A stretch of DNA of 64,000 bases from Sarcocystis neurona. Taxonomy: Eukaryota; Apicomplexa; Conoidasida; Eucoccidiorida; Sarcocystidae. The number at the start of each line of letters is the position of its first letter. Position 1 is the stretch's first letter. This document shows positions 1 through 10,220 of this stretch, one piece after another. The notes under the pieces were generated by a model. That model was not told the DNA's origin and made no database searches. It saw only the letters and a program-made list of their open reading frames with translations. The translations under genes and the position numbers were made by a program. The DNA lies in assembly GCA_000727475.1 (NCBI GenBank), contig KL647288.1:4335604-4399603 (forward strand), in the 5' to 3' direction.

Positions 1-439
1 CATCCTTTTTTTTCTCTTTTTTTTCGTTTGCATGTACATTTCTACACTTCCGTCCCACACAAACGCACGTGGACAGCACGGGAAGTTTTATCCGATGTCT
101 CCCGCTCTCTGTCTGCCTCCGTCTCCGTCTCACTCGCGAAGAAGAAGAAGAAGTAAACGTCGGCGGTTCCCTGTCTCTGGGGATACCTGCTTCTCAGAAC
201 ACATGCGCATATATGTACAAATCGATCCAAGAGAACAAAAATGCCGTCACCAAGCGGACTTACGGAAGAGAAGCATTTCCTTTTCTCACGAGTGTAGCCT
301 TTTTTCTGTCTTTACAGAGGAATACACGGTGACGCCCGCGCTCCTACCTGTTTCTCTCTCTCTGCGTCTACCACATTTATATACATACATGCGTATCTTT
401 CTCTCGATATAGAAATAGATACACATACATACTATTCAT

Positions 440-664
440 AGAAACATATCTGTATGGTTGAATGTTACTGTGTATATATATATATATATACATATATGTA
501 TATGTGTATATCTGTATCTATACCTACGTATATATATATGGTTGTAGGCGATATAATATGTACGTGTATGGATGTTTTTACGTAATAAATGCATGTAGGT
601 AGATGTTTTCTATATGTTACATATGTGTGACTCTACGTAGCTTTGTCGAGCAGTAGGTACTGTG

Positions 665-701
<37 letters not shown>

Positions 702-1310
702 ACAGGCTTCTGGGTGTGTAAAGAGACATACGTGTATCTCTGTCCTCGTCTCTACGTATGTGTGTGTGTGACGGTAGACGTATAATTATCGAAGCTTCTT
801 TATACAGAACTACCTGTATATCTATACTTCTATGTGTGCCCATATATAAATTGGCACCTCCCACTTTCTCTCCCTTCCTACATGTATATATATGTATATT
901 TTTGTAGGCGGTTGTATAGGTATTCATATACATATATACCTATATATATTTTCATCTGTCTAGATGAGTCCATATTCATGTACCCACGTGTTTGTGCGTC
1001 GTGAGTCTGTACGTATTTATGTGCACACAGCTCGCAGGACATAGCCGTAGAATAGACCATACGTATACATCTATATACATGTATATGTACGGGTATATAT
1101 ACATATACATATGCATGTGGAGAGGGATATATAGACATGGAGGCATACACATCTATGTCCTTATACGTGTGCATATGTGTGTGTCTGTACATGCGTATGG
1201 ATATATGTCTATGTGTAGGTACTGACATGCTTGCACGAATACGCATGCATATATGTATGTATGTACATATATATATGTGTATATCTGTGTATGGAGATAT
1301 ACGTGTGTAT
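440..1310. repeat. TA/TG dinucleotide and CATA-type microsatellite cluster
   Basis: Long runs of alternating TA (for example near 474-490 and 666-682) adjoin a GT run near 683-701 and degenerate TATG/CATA tetranucleotide DNA to about 1,310. Similar mixtures recur at 5,395-5,625, 13,139-13,620, 14,351-14,552, 18,826-19,130, 21,490-21,640 and 23,430-23,690, and mark the repeat-rich blocks of the window. Confidence 0.85.
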
Positions 1311-1727
1311 ACTTCCGTTTGTGTTCTGGTCGATTTTTGTTTTCAGTTCTGCGGCATCGCTCCGTTCGGTCACATGACCGTACCCCAAGTTCTCGTAAGA
1401 AAACCGCAACTTTTCTTGCAGCAGACTCTGCCTTGCCGTCTTTGCCATATGGAAGCCTCTATGTCAAGTTTGTGTGCTTCCACCCTTTTCTCTGCGCTTC
1501 ACACACGCCAAGAGCACACGGCAGCAGAAGAGAGGTGGTACGTGGACACAGACGTTTTGCAAGTGCCGCCAGACCCGCCCCCCCCACATACACACACATA
1601 TATTCGTGCACAAGAAGACAAGAAGAAAGAGTTCTCAACGACTTTTTTCTGCGCGTGCGCAGGTGTCTCCTTTTCTTCAAAAGCCAGAGACACAGAAGGA
1701 CACATAAACAGAGGGAGAAAGAACAAG

Positions 1728-1891
1728 TTACGAGAGCCGGTCGCGACCCGGGTGCCGCACAGACGGTGCTGGCCGCAGGTCGGCTTCGGTGCCGAAGTCA
1801 CTCTCCACCAGCTGAAGAAGAATGCACTCCTTCGTGAAGTGTCTTCGCAGATACACTTCCACGTGTCCAAATGTCGTAGAAAAGTACGATT
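1728..1891 (-). CDS. candidate C-terminal exon of an unrecognised minus-strand gene
   Basis: Read on the minus strand from about 1,891 down to a TAA at 1,728-1,730, one frame gives about 54 residues of balanced composition. It includes FGHVEVYLRRHF, ILLQLVESDFG and a basic tail ending PGRDRLS. A T-rich stretch ending CGAG precedes it and could be a 3' splice site. No upstream exon was chained to it and no family was recognised. The plus strand of the same interval is also open, so the strand is not settled. This is a reading from composition only. Confidence 0.25.
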
Positions 1892-2473
1892 CTCGAAAAA
1901 ACAGCAGACATACATATATATATATGTATATATGTATGTGTATAGAGAAGAGTTCAGGAGGGGGATGAGGAAGTGGAGGGGACGCAGAAGGAGGAGAGAA
2001 ACAATAATAGGCGAGTGAGAAGCGCGCGACGGAGAGCCGAAGAGGAGAAAACTACGAAGAGAAAAGAACGAAGAAACTGAACAGCTGAGAAAGGAAAAGA
2101 AGAACGAGAAAATTCGGAGTTTGCTGTCACTTGTTAGGCGAGGCTGTCGCTGTTGCTGCTGCTGTGTCGCAGGGGGCCGTTGGGATCGGACTCGACACGC
2201 TGCCACCGCTGGGGAGTCACCTACCCCCCTCTTTGCACGTGAGAGACGCACATTTATCGAATTTCCTGCTTTTTTGCATGCGTCCCTCTACACAGACGTG
2301 CAGGTCCCCTCTTCTCGTTCAGCAGCGTCGTCTGTGTGTCTCTGTCTCCCTTCTCAACCCCTCGGCAGAAGTATTTCTGTGCTGCTTCGTTTTCTCCTTT
2401 TCGAAACTCGGCCGTTGTTGGCATCATCTCTGGGAACGCGGGGACGCGTTCTTCCGACAAGCGCGAAGAGAAG

Positions 2474-2788
2474 TTGGCAGAGGAGAAGCTGTCTGTATGT
2501 ACTGCTCCAGGCTCTCACCTAGCAGAGGAGAAGGTGTCTCTGTGTACTACTGCTGTGTGTAATTTAGCAGAGGGGAAGATGTTTCTGTGTACTACTAATA
2601 GGTCGTATGTAGCAGAGGAGAAGGTGTCTGTGTGTACTGCTACTAGGTCTTATATAGCAGAGGAGAAGGTGTCTGTGTGTACTGCTACTAGGTCTTATAT
2701 AGCAGAGGAGAAGGTGTCTGTGTGTACTACTACTAGGTCTTATATAGCAGAGGAGAAGGTGTCTGTGTGTACTACTACTAGTTCTCGC
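2474..2788 (+). repeat. 45-bp minisatellite, seven in-frame copies
   Basis: Seven adjacent 45-base units run without gaps. Translated on the plus strand each is a 15-residue repeat with consensus (I/L/V)AEEKVSVCTxTRSY. Units four to seven are nearly identical and units one to three are diverged. The surrounding plus-strand frame is open from about 2,336 to 2,932, so the array could be part of a repetitive protein, but the opposite strand is open too and no flanking exons were confirmed. It may be intronic. Confidence 0.85.
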
Positions 2789-3149
2789 GCCCGCAGGGGG
2801 ACAGTCGCTCTTCCTCTGCTTCCGGCTCTCTTGCAGAGGCCTACACATCTGTCTCAGTCTCTGTCTCTCTTCACACTCGCATTCCCCTCGTTTTTTATTA
2901 GTCTGCGTCGTATACCCCAAGTGCAGCAATAGCAGGACCCGACTCGAGTGAAGAAACCTGAGACTTCGACGCCTAGACATCGGGCGACACGCGTTTCTCC
3001 GCATACACATCGGCGCCTCTGCAACAATTACACGCGCTACAAACATGCGGTCTGCGTGTGTCGTCCTCCACACTCTCTACAAGAGACGAGACGGCGTGAT
3101 GATTTTCTCCTGCGATGCACCGTCACGTCTCTGTGGTAGCGAACATCCA

Positions 3150-3345
3150 CAAACCCGCACATACATACATACATTCATACGTACATACATACATCCGCAT
3201 GCATGCATACATATGCATACATACCTACACATACGTACATATGCATACGTACCTATACATACGTACATATGCATACATACATACACACACACACACGCGT
3301 ACAAACGTACATACATACGTACATACATACTGCAAATACTGGTGT
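3150..3345. repeat. CATA tetranucleotide microsatellite
   Basis: A nearly continuous run of ACATACAT-type tetranucleotides, interrupted by GCATG and CGTAC variants and followed by a short CA run near 3,282-3,295. It is non-coding in character and lies upstream of the gene ending at 6,150. Confidence 0.85.
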
Positions 3346-4043
3346 CGTGGAGGAGAATGTAGCGTGCTCCTCCATATAAGCATACGCACACATATGCGTA
3401 TATATAAATGTACAGCGTTTAGGTGGATGTACGGCATACGTATATATGCATATACATATATATAGTGGGTGTGTACATATGGATACATATGTATATTTAT
3501 TTATGGGGGAGATATTGTTGGCGTGTAGTGGAGAGTATCGTGTATGTAGATACATATATATATATATATATGTGCTGGAAATAATTCTGCTGTGTGGGGG
3601 AATGTAGAACTCATGTGTATGTACATGTATGTATATATATATATATATATATATTTGTGTAAGTCGGGTAGTCTGTGTATGCACGTACGCACGTATACGC
3701 GTTCCACATGAATGTGTGTCTTTTTTTATGTATATTTGATAGAGACTGGTGGAGCTTCTTCGCCCTCTCAGGTTCGTATGTGAGTGTCTACTTGTAGAAG
3801 ATAAACGTGTATATGTGGATGTAGAAGCAGAAGTCGACGTGAACACGCCTGTTTCTTCACGTCAGTATTTATACGTGTATGTGCGTGCATATATATACAC
3901 ACATATATATGAACTCCTTCGCGCAACCACGTCTACATTTGTGTGTATGCGCATACGTATTCATACCTGGAGTGGTGGAATTTGCTTTCTGCTGCGCCTT
4001 TGCACACTCCCGTCTTGTCTCGTGTGCCGTCTCGCTGGTTGAG

Positions 4044-6150
4044 GTCATCTGCGTGAAAGAGAAGGGAAACGAAGTTGAGGGGACCACAGAAATCCAATTT
4101 GGGGAAAGCGAGGACATTTCACAAAGCGCGTTACTGTTGCTGAACCCTGCGTTTGACGCCTCCCCCAACTACGCGCGGCAAACACACGCGGAGGACAATC
4201 TCGAACAGAGGGGGAAACACATGGTTTGTCTTTTTTTCTTTTTCGTTATCCTATTCTCTCTCTTTCCCTTCTCCCTCTTCTTGTTCCCCCTTTCTTTGTC
4301 TTCTTCTGCTCTGACGTGCTGCCGCCGTCTTTGCTGGTCTTCTGCAGGCGCTGGTGCGTCTCTGCACGAGCGCCTCTCCCCCCCGCAGGCCGTCGTTTCG
4401 AACTGTACAGTATCTTATTGCTCGCGCCTACGAGGAGGTAATTCTTTGCGTATCAGTACTTTCCTAGCGAAAGCGATATGCGCCTACGTGCGAAAGTTAC
4501 GTTCGCGAAGGAATTTTAGGCAGAGAGATTTGCACCTGCTTCCCACTTCCTGGCCGTGTCGAAGTATATGTATGGTCCGCGAAGAGGGAGAAAGACGCAG
4601 GTTTTTATTGAGAGGCTGAGGTGAAGACGGAGAGAGAAGTGCTAATTATCGTCCAACTGAAAAAGCAGTGAAAAACGGGTTCTCTCCCATGTGTACTTGT
4701 ACACACATATGTAAATGTGTGTAGGGACATACGCAGATACATCTATACATATATACGTGCACACGTATATAGGTATCTGCGGGGGAAGCGCCAGGAGGAC
4801 AGACACGCCAGAAGAAAGAGACAGACAGATATCTCGAGGGCCTTGTACCTCTGCTGCGTATGTCTCTGGTTCCGTGACTCTGCACAGAGAGGGACGTGTG
4901 TTGAAACGTTCCTGTATTTAGTCGTATCCTCTTCTGCATGCGCGTCTCACTTCACGTGGGCACAGGCTGTCGAGTAATAGTCTACTCACAGGAACAGCAA
5001 CTCTTGCTTCGTTGAGAACGTCAAGACAATACTGGATTTTGCCGTCAGCGGCTTGCTCACGCATCCGTTGATATTCGTTCCTCTGCAGCAGTTTAAAATC
5101 AAAATTCACGTGGACCGTGTGCTCCTCCCCTTGGTGTTCGTGTCCCTTTCTGTGTAAACGCTTGTGCGTGCGGCACGTGTCTGCACGTGTGTGTGTCTGT
5201 ACGTATGCCTATCGGACTGTGATGAGAAATGTTTCTCTCGCTGCGGTCTCTGTTGGTCTGTGGACGCCTACGTTCGCGTCCCGCACACAACTGCCGATGT
5301 ACGCCTGTGCATAAACACGATTACGGCTGTCCCTACACATGTTGTCCTAGATACACTTCTACAGCTGATTACGTTTATACGTCGTACGAATCTGTATATA
5401 TATATACGTATGTATATGTTCGTGTGCACATATATGCGTATATATATGTAGGAAACGTCTGGACAGGTGTATATATATATATGTATATATCTGTACGTAG
5501 GTGTACACCACTGTAGAACGCTCTACCACACGTGTGTAAAGGCGTATGTACAGAATGCAAACATATGTATATATATATGTCTATATTGATATATATACGC
5601 ATATGTTTATATATATATATATGTCTACGTCGTTGTCCTGCAGTATTAGAAAGAAGGAGTACGTCTATAGTGGGGTGCCGCTGCGTGACGCGTTGGCGCT
5701 GTTCGTGGTGTCTATACAAAATGAAGACCCTTTCTCGGCGGCTGCTTTATGCTGTCGTCTGCGTTCGTTGTTCACCGACTAGTGAGTCGTTTTAGAAGAG
5801 GAGGGACGGCCACTGACTCTTCTTCCCATACACGTAAAGGGCGAAAATCCAAGTGTATGTGCTTTCGCTGTAGTGGTCAATGAAAGTCGCGTCAACAGTT
5901 GTACGTAAAGATTTAGGTAATTCTCAGGGGTCGTAGAAGTTGTGCACACTTACGTACGCACGTGTATGTGTTTCCAGCGAAAAAATTTCGAAGAAGCAGT
6001 CTTTCGAGGTAATTTTCAATCTATGTTGGGCACCCAGTCTGAGAGGTGTACCTCTGCATATTTGCCCTTCGTATGTTCTTTTCTGTACATGCACTGCAGG
6101 CGAATATTCCAGCGGAAGATGCGCTGCTGGAGTTTATGGATGGCACCTGA
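4044..6150 (+). CDS. unrecognised spliced gene, 3' portion (seven exons)
   Basis: Exons chain in phase: 4,044-4,223, 4,348-4,437, 4,520-4,620, 4,992-5,153, 5,644-5,781, 5,978-6,008 and 6,100-6,150, ending at TGA. Together they give 250 residues. Donors include GTAATT, GTGAAG, GTAAAC and GTGAGT; acceptors include TCTGCAG, TTTTAG, CCTGCAG and TTTCCAG. The protein looks largely alpha-helical, with segments such as VQYLIARAYEEAERFAP, ENVKTILDFAVSG and VPLRDALALFVVSI, and ends DALLEFMDGT. It might be a helical-repeat (TPR- or PCI-like) protein, but no family motif was recognised and no function is claimed. The start is not in the model: the first listed exon begins at an acceptor-like site, and an in-frame ATG at 3,909 is an alternative. 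The 490-base intron before exon five is TA/CATA microsatellite. Phase agreement over six junctions is the main support. Confidence 0.6.
5395..5625 (+). repeat. TA/CATA microsatellite inside an intron
   Basis: Alternating TA and TATG/CATA tracts fill most of the proposed intron 5,154-5,643 of the unrecognised gene and end shortly before its CCTGCAG acceptor. Confidence 0.8.
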
Positions 6151-6574
6151 GGTCTTCCATATATACGTATAGACGTATATACGTTTCGTGTACTGAGTCA
6201 GCAAGAATACACCTGCGCGCACCAAAGAAATGGGTCTCTTGCGCAGCGAGAGAAGAGATTCTGCTGGTCCCGTCTTTCGAGACTTGTTGTTTCCTCTCCA
6301 GCAGGAACGACATACCCAGTGGCCGCCTGCCCTTCCACGCGTCAGTGAACGCGTATGTCTGCAATAACTCTTCCTATTTACTTACTTCGTGTACATCTGT
6401 ATTAATAAATAAATAGGTAGGGGAAGGTAGAGTGTCCCGCAGGCAGTCCTTTGTGCCGAAGAACTGTCGATTTCACGTGGAGTATCTCTGTTGAGTTTCG
6501 CACAACGCGTGAGCTGACGGTTGCGGTGGAAATCTATTTGCAAATATGCTTGTGTGTCACAGATACGTGTTTCT

Positions 6575-6616
6575 CTTAGATATACAGAGAGTGACTCTTA
6601 GATATACAGAGAGTGA
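6575..6616. repeat. 22-bp two-copy tandem duplication
   Basis: CTTAGATATACAGAGAGTGA occurs at 6,575 and again at 6,597. Confidence 0.8.
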
Positions 6617-7309
6617 GGGAAATATTAAAGAAAACGCCGGACTGCCGGACGCCAAACTCCTCTTGGCTGTGGATAACCTTCATATACACGACAGATGCAA
6701 ATAATGCAATCAGCTTTTCTTCAACCAGCAGCCACCAATGAGAAGACATCTCTTCCGTGCTCACACCCGTTAAAAGTCTACCCAGTAGCGGACATTGTGT
6801 TCAGTAAGCTGCACAGCTGGGGTTTCCTTCGACTACGTGGGAACTGAACAGGGTACGTGTACACATAGATCGGGAGATGTATATACATATATATATGTAT
6901 ATATGCGCGTGTGTGCGGTCCTTTCTGTAGAGACAGAGTGAGGGACGGCTGACGGAAGCAATTGCTAAGGAAAGCTATTGTTATACACACCGGCGCAGCC
7001 TCAACAGCTACAGCCTCTACCACAGACACAAAAAGGATTGACTACTGTGAAAAAACACCTTATCCGTGTATACGCGGACTTTGTTTCGAGAAATTGTTTA
7101 GTTTTCTTTATGGAAAGTAGCAGGTGCTGGAAAAAGTCCTACGTGTCTCATTTGTGGACGCACATTACATTTGAGAAGCTATTTCTGATAGTAGCAAAAC
7201 CAGCGCAGCCAAAAGTATTTGTCCATGTATTTAAACTTCAGGGGAATTGCTATTCTCCTGCATTTTGCGTGAATCACCCAAATGAATAAGAAGGAGGGAA
7301 AGAAGAGCG

Positions 7310-7378
7310 GGACTAGCGACATCTTTATTTGTAGAGAGAATGTGGAACTAGCGACGTCTTTATTTGAAGAGAGAATAT
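7310..7378. repeat. 35-bp two-copy tandem duplication
   Basis: Two adjacent copies sharing ACTAGCGAC, then CTTTATTTG, then AGAGAGAAT, with a few substitutions, start at 7,310 and 7,345. The DNA around them appears non-coding. Confidence 0.75.
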
Positions 7379-10220
7379 GATTTCACTCGTGTGGGTCAAA
7401 CATCCTGATCGCTCTAGTGGTTCCCTTTCATGGGGGAGAGCCATATATCGACGTGTTCTCGATACATCAGCTTGAGACACTTATAGAAACGTACGTGTGT
7501 GAATATAGATGTTTTTCTGTATGTGTGGATCCGTGCACGGATGCACACACATTAAAGTGTGTATTTACAAAGTCATGCGTGAGTATCCGGACTGCCTGTA
7601 ATAATAAAATTCTCCAGGACACATTTCTGTTCGCATTCATTTTTGTGGCCCGGGAAAGCTGTGCTTCTGCATCCGTTCGTCTTTACTTGCCAGATTGTTT
7701 GCAATAGTCTCTATTCAGGGACCTTTTCTGTCGTTCCACACACCTTTTTAACTCTCTTCACTAGCTGCTAGAAAAGCTTCGCGATCAAAGTGTAGCTCAC
7801 CCAGAATCAAAGAGGACTTTTGCTCCTCTCCAGTTCTGCAACCAAATAGTAGTTCAGCCATCTTGGATGCTACCTGTTGTCTTGATTCGTGCCAAGTGCA
7901 GCAAAAAAAACCTCTTACCGCAGTACGAAGGAGCAGGCTCATCTCGGTGTTCGTCGCAGCTTGTCTTGTTGCAACCCCCGGCCTCCTATGTGACGGGCCC
8001 TTCGCCTAGAAGAGTTTATACTAAGTGTCTGTTTCCCTCGCGTCCTTCGAACCCACGTGTGTACACAAGTATACACTTACGTAGGACGCGCGTTTAAAAG
8101 TAGTGAAATCTCTAGTAGCGCATGGACACAAATTCGTTAACAGCTAGGCGTATCGAGCGAAAGAAAATGGAAAAGACACCGCCATAATGCTGAAAGTGCT
8201 ACCTCGGGTGGACGTGCGCGCGACGACAATTTCGGCAGGGCTCTGTGCCACGTAGAAAGGTTTGTCTCCTGCATGCAAACAGAAACGAACACCTTACCGA
8301 GTGAGGAATACACACGTGTCATTCTAAAAATTGGAGCATGAGCCAGACTTGATGGCGGTATGCGTGCCGGTGATGAAAAATCGTCAGAGAACTCGTTTGC
8401 TGATCTTCCACACTCTATATCTGCAACAGGCACCAACGTTCACAGCCGAGAAATTCCGCACTCTCCTTTGAGTGCGACAAGAAGTAAACGCCTGCGCGTA
8501 TATACATACACGTTTGCCGTAGTGACGCGTGCGGTGTACAGTGTTATTGTAAACCGTCTTGTTGAGGATTGCAGGTGCTGCCCAGCTTCTGCCGTGCTCA
8601 CGTCGTCCACGCTCTATGACGCTGTACACAGCTTGAGACCTTACTGCGTGAAAATCACGCAGGTACCAACTGTCCCGCAGCGACCATCTCTTTCACACTA
8701 GTACATGTCAGCCGCCGGGATTGTCTTCAAATGAAGTAAAGCTGGGACGAATGCTTTGCTGATTTTCAGGAAGCGCTCCCCAGATGTTTTTTCGCATGCT
8801 CGGGTAGCCGCAGACGAGTGTTGTTGTGTCTACGAGGGAAGCGCGGAGAGTCCCTGGACGTGCCGCTGATTGATGGGTGGAACAATCTAGTGCACAACTT
8901 TACCCGTTTTTCTTGTACCGGCGACCGCATGTCACCAGTGAGGCTTATGCGGATCCAATCGATGTAACTTGCGCCCATCCGCAATTCAACATACACAATG
9001 ATGTGCTACAATCTGCTACACATATGCAGTACAGCACACGGAGCCTGAAACGTAATGGGTCTGTCTTTTTCACTCTTCACGTGACAAGGAGAGACACATT
9101 AATACTCTCGTACTTGCGGTTGTAAGTCTGTGCGGATTTCGTAGAAAGAGCAATATATAGCTAGGCGTTGAATCAGGTTGGGCACGACTATAAGCGCACT
9201 ACGACGCAATGCTGCAGGGCTTCCCGCTAAACAACGTATATTTGCACACGTGTGCACACACTAAGGCATCTTTTCAATTTTTAAATTGTCGCAAAGGCGG
9301 CGACGCAAAACAGGGCCGGTCGTTCTGTCTTGTTTTTCCTCCTTGGTTTTCCTCCTTGTTTTCCCTCCCTGATGTCCAATCTGACAGAAGTCCGCTACGG
9401 GCTTCACACAGAAGACTGGAGAATGTGCGTGGAAGGGATGGGTAAAAAAAACACGTAAAGCATGTTTGTATGGAAAATCACCCAAGTGTCCTACTTCAAG
9501 CTGTGATGTGTGTTGTCACCCGTTACAGCCCCTTCTAGTGCGCGAACCTATAGCATAAATTTGTGTCCAAATAGGCAGGCAGGGATTCCAGTGTAGCGCC
9601 TGCAAAAGGAGGTGAACTCTTCAAACGTTTTCGAAGCAGGTCTGCTGCTTTCTTCACTGTGTTCGCACTTCACCGTCCCTGCATTATTCTCTTACAACAG
9701 TGTGCGGACGCGAAGAGCGACATGTCGTCAGCGGCAGCAGAAAGAAGACCGGAAATCATACCTGAACTATTTTTTTCACTTCCTTCCTGGAGTGTTCACA
9801 TCTGAACAATTCCTTCATGAGGATCGCGCTTGTTTAACAAGTTCTAGAATGTGGTTCTGTTAACACGATGATTCGCCGGCTTGTGCCTGTTTGCGACGCG
9901 ACGTGAGATGACGTTGTTATGAATAGTTCTGTGGCGATGTCTTCTACCCCCGCTTTCCTATCTTTTGCTGTAAAGCGGAACTTTTCTGCTTTCTCTACGC
10001 GGCCTCCAGCTTATATTTTTGTCTGAATTGGATTTACGTTATCTTCCAGAGGAGCTCGTTGCTGTTCAAGCGCCTTCGCACTACAAGGACATCGCGTGCT
10101 GCCGCTGCACGGGGCTGGAGGATTATGTATCTGAGGTTTTCGGCTGTCTGGCGTCTTCCTCGCCTTTTCGTTTCAACCTAAAACCCAGAAACCCTTTCTA
10201 CACCGACTTCCTGGGGCATC

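Larger units (their letters stand above)
1..4043. other. repeat-rich left flank with unresolved exon-like segments
   Basis: No complete gene could be built here. The block mixes TA, CA/GT and CATA microsatellites with short non-repetitive islands. Exon-like islands on the plus strand are 1,347-1,394 (strong pyrimidine-rich acceptor ending TTTTCAG, donor GTAAGA, reading FCGIAPFGHMTVPQVL) and about 2,170-2,238 (acceptor TCGCAG, donor GTGAGA, reading AVGIGLDTLPPLGSHLPP). On the minus strand, 1,728-1,891 reads as a possible terminal exon (separate entry). Some plus-strand islands may be upstream exons of the gene that ends at 6,150, but phases could not be chained. This is inference from splice-like signals only. 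Confidence 0.4.
6151..10220. other. repeat-poor intergenic stretch, no recognised gene
   Basis: Only short unremarkable open frames are present and microsatellites are nearly absent, apart from a TA run near 6,887-6,904. Two small tandem duplications were seen: 22-base units at 6,575-6,616 and 35-base units at 7,310-7,378. A plus-strand block at 10,010-10,137 looks exon-like (acceptor CCTCCAG, donor GAG/GTTTTC, including LSELDLRYLPEELVAV). It runs just ahead of the dehydrogenase ATG in a different frame and may be 5' untranslated sequence or chance. The promoter of the next gene must lie here, but no defined element was identified. Confidence 0.5.
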
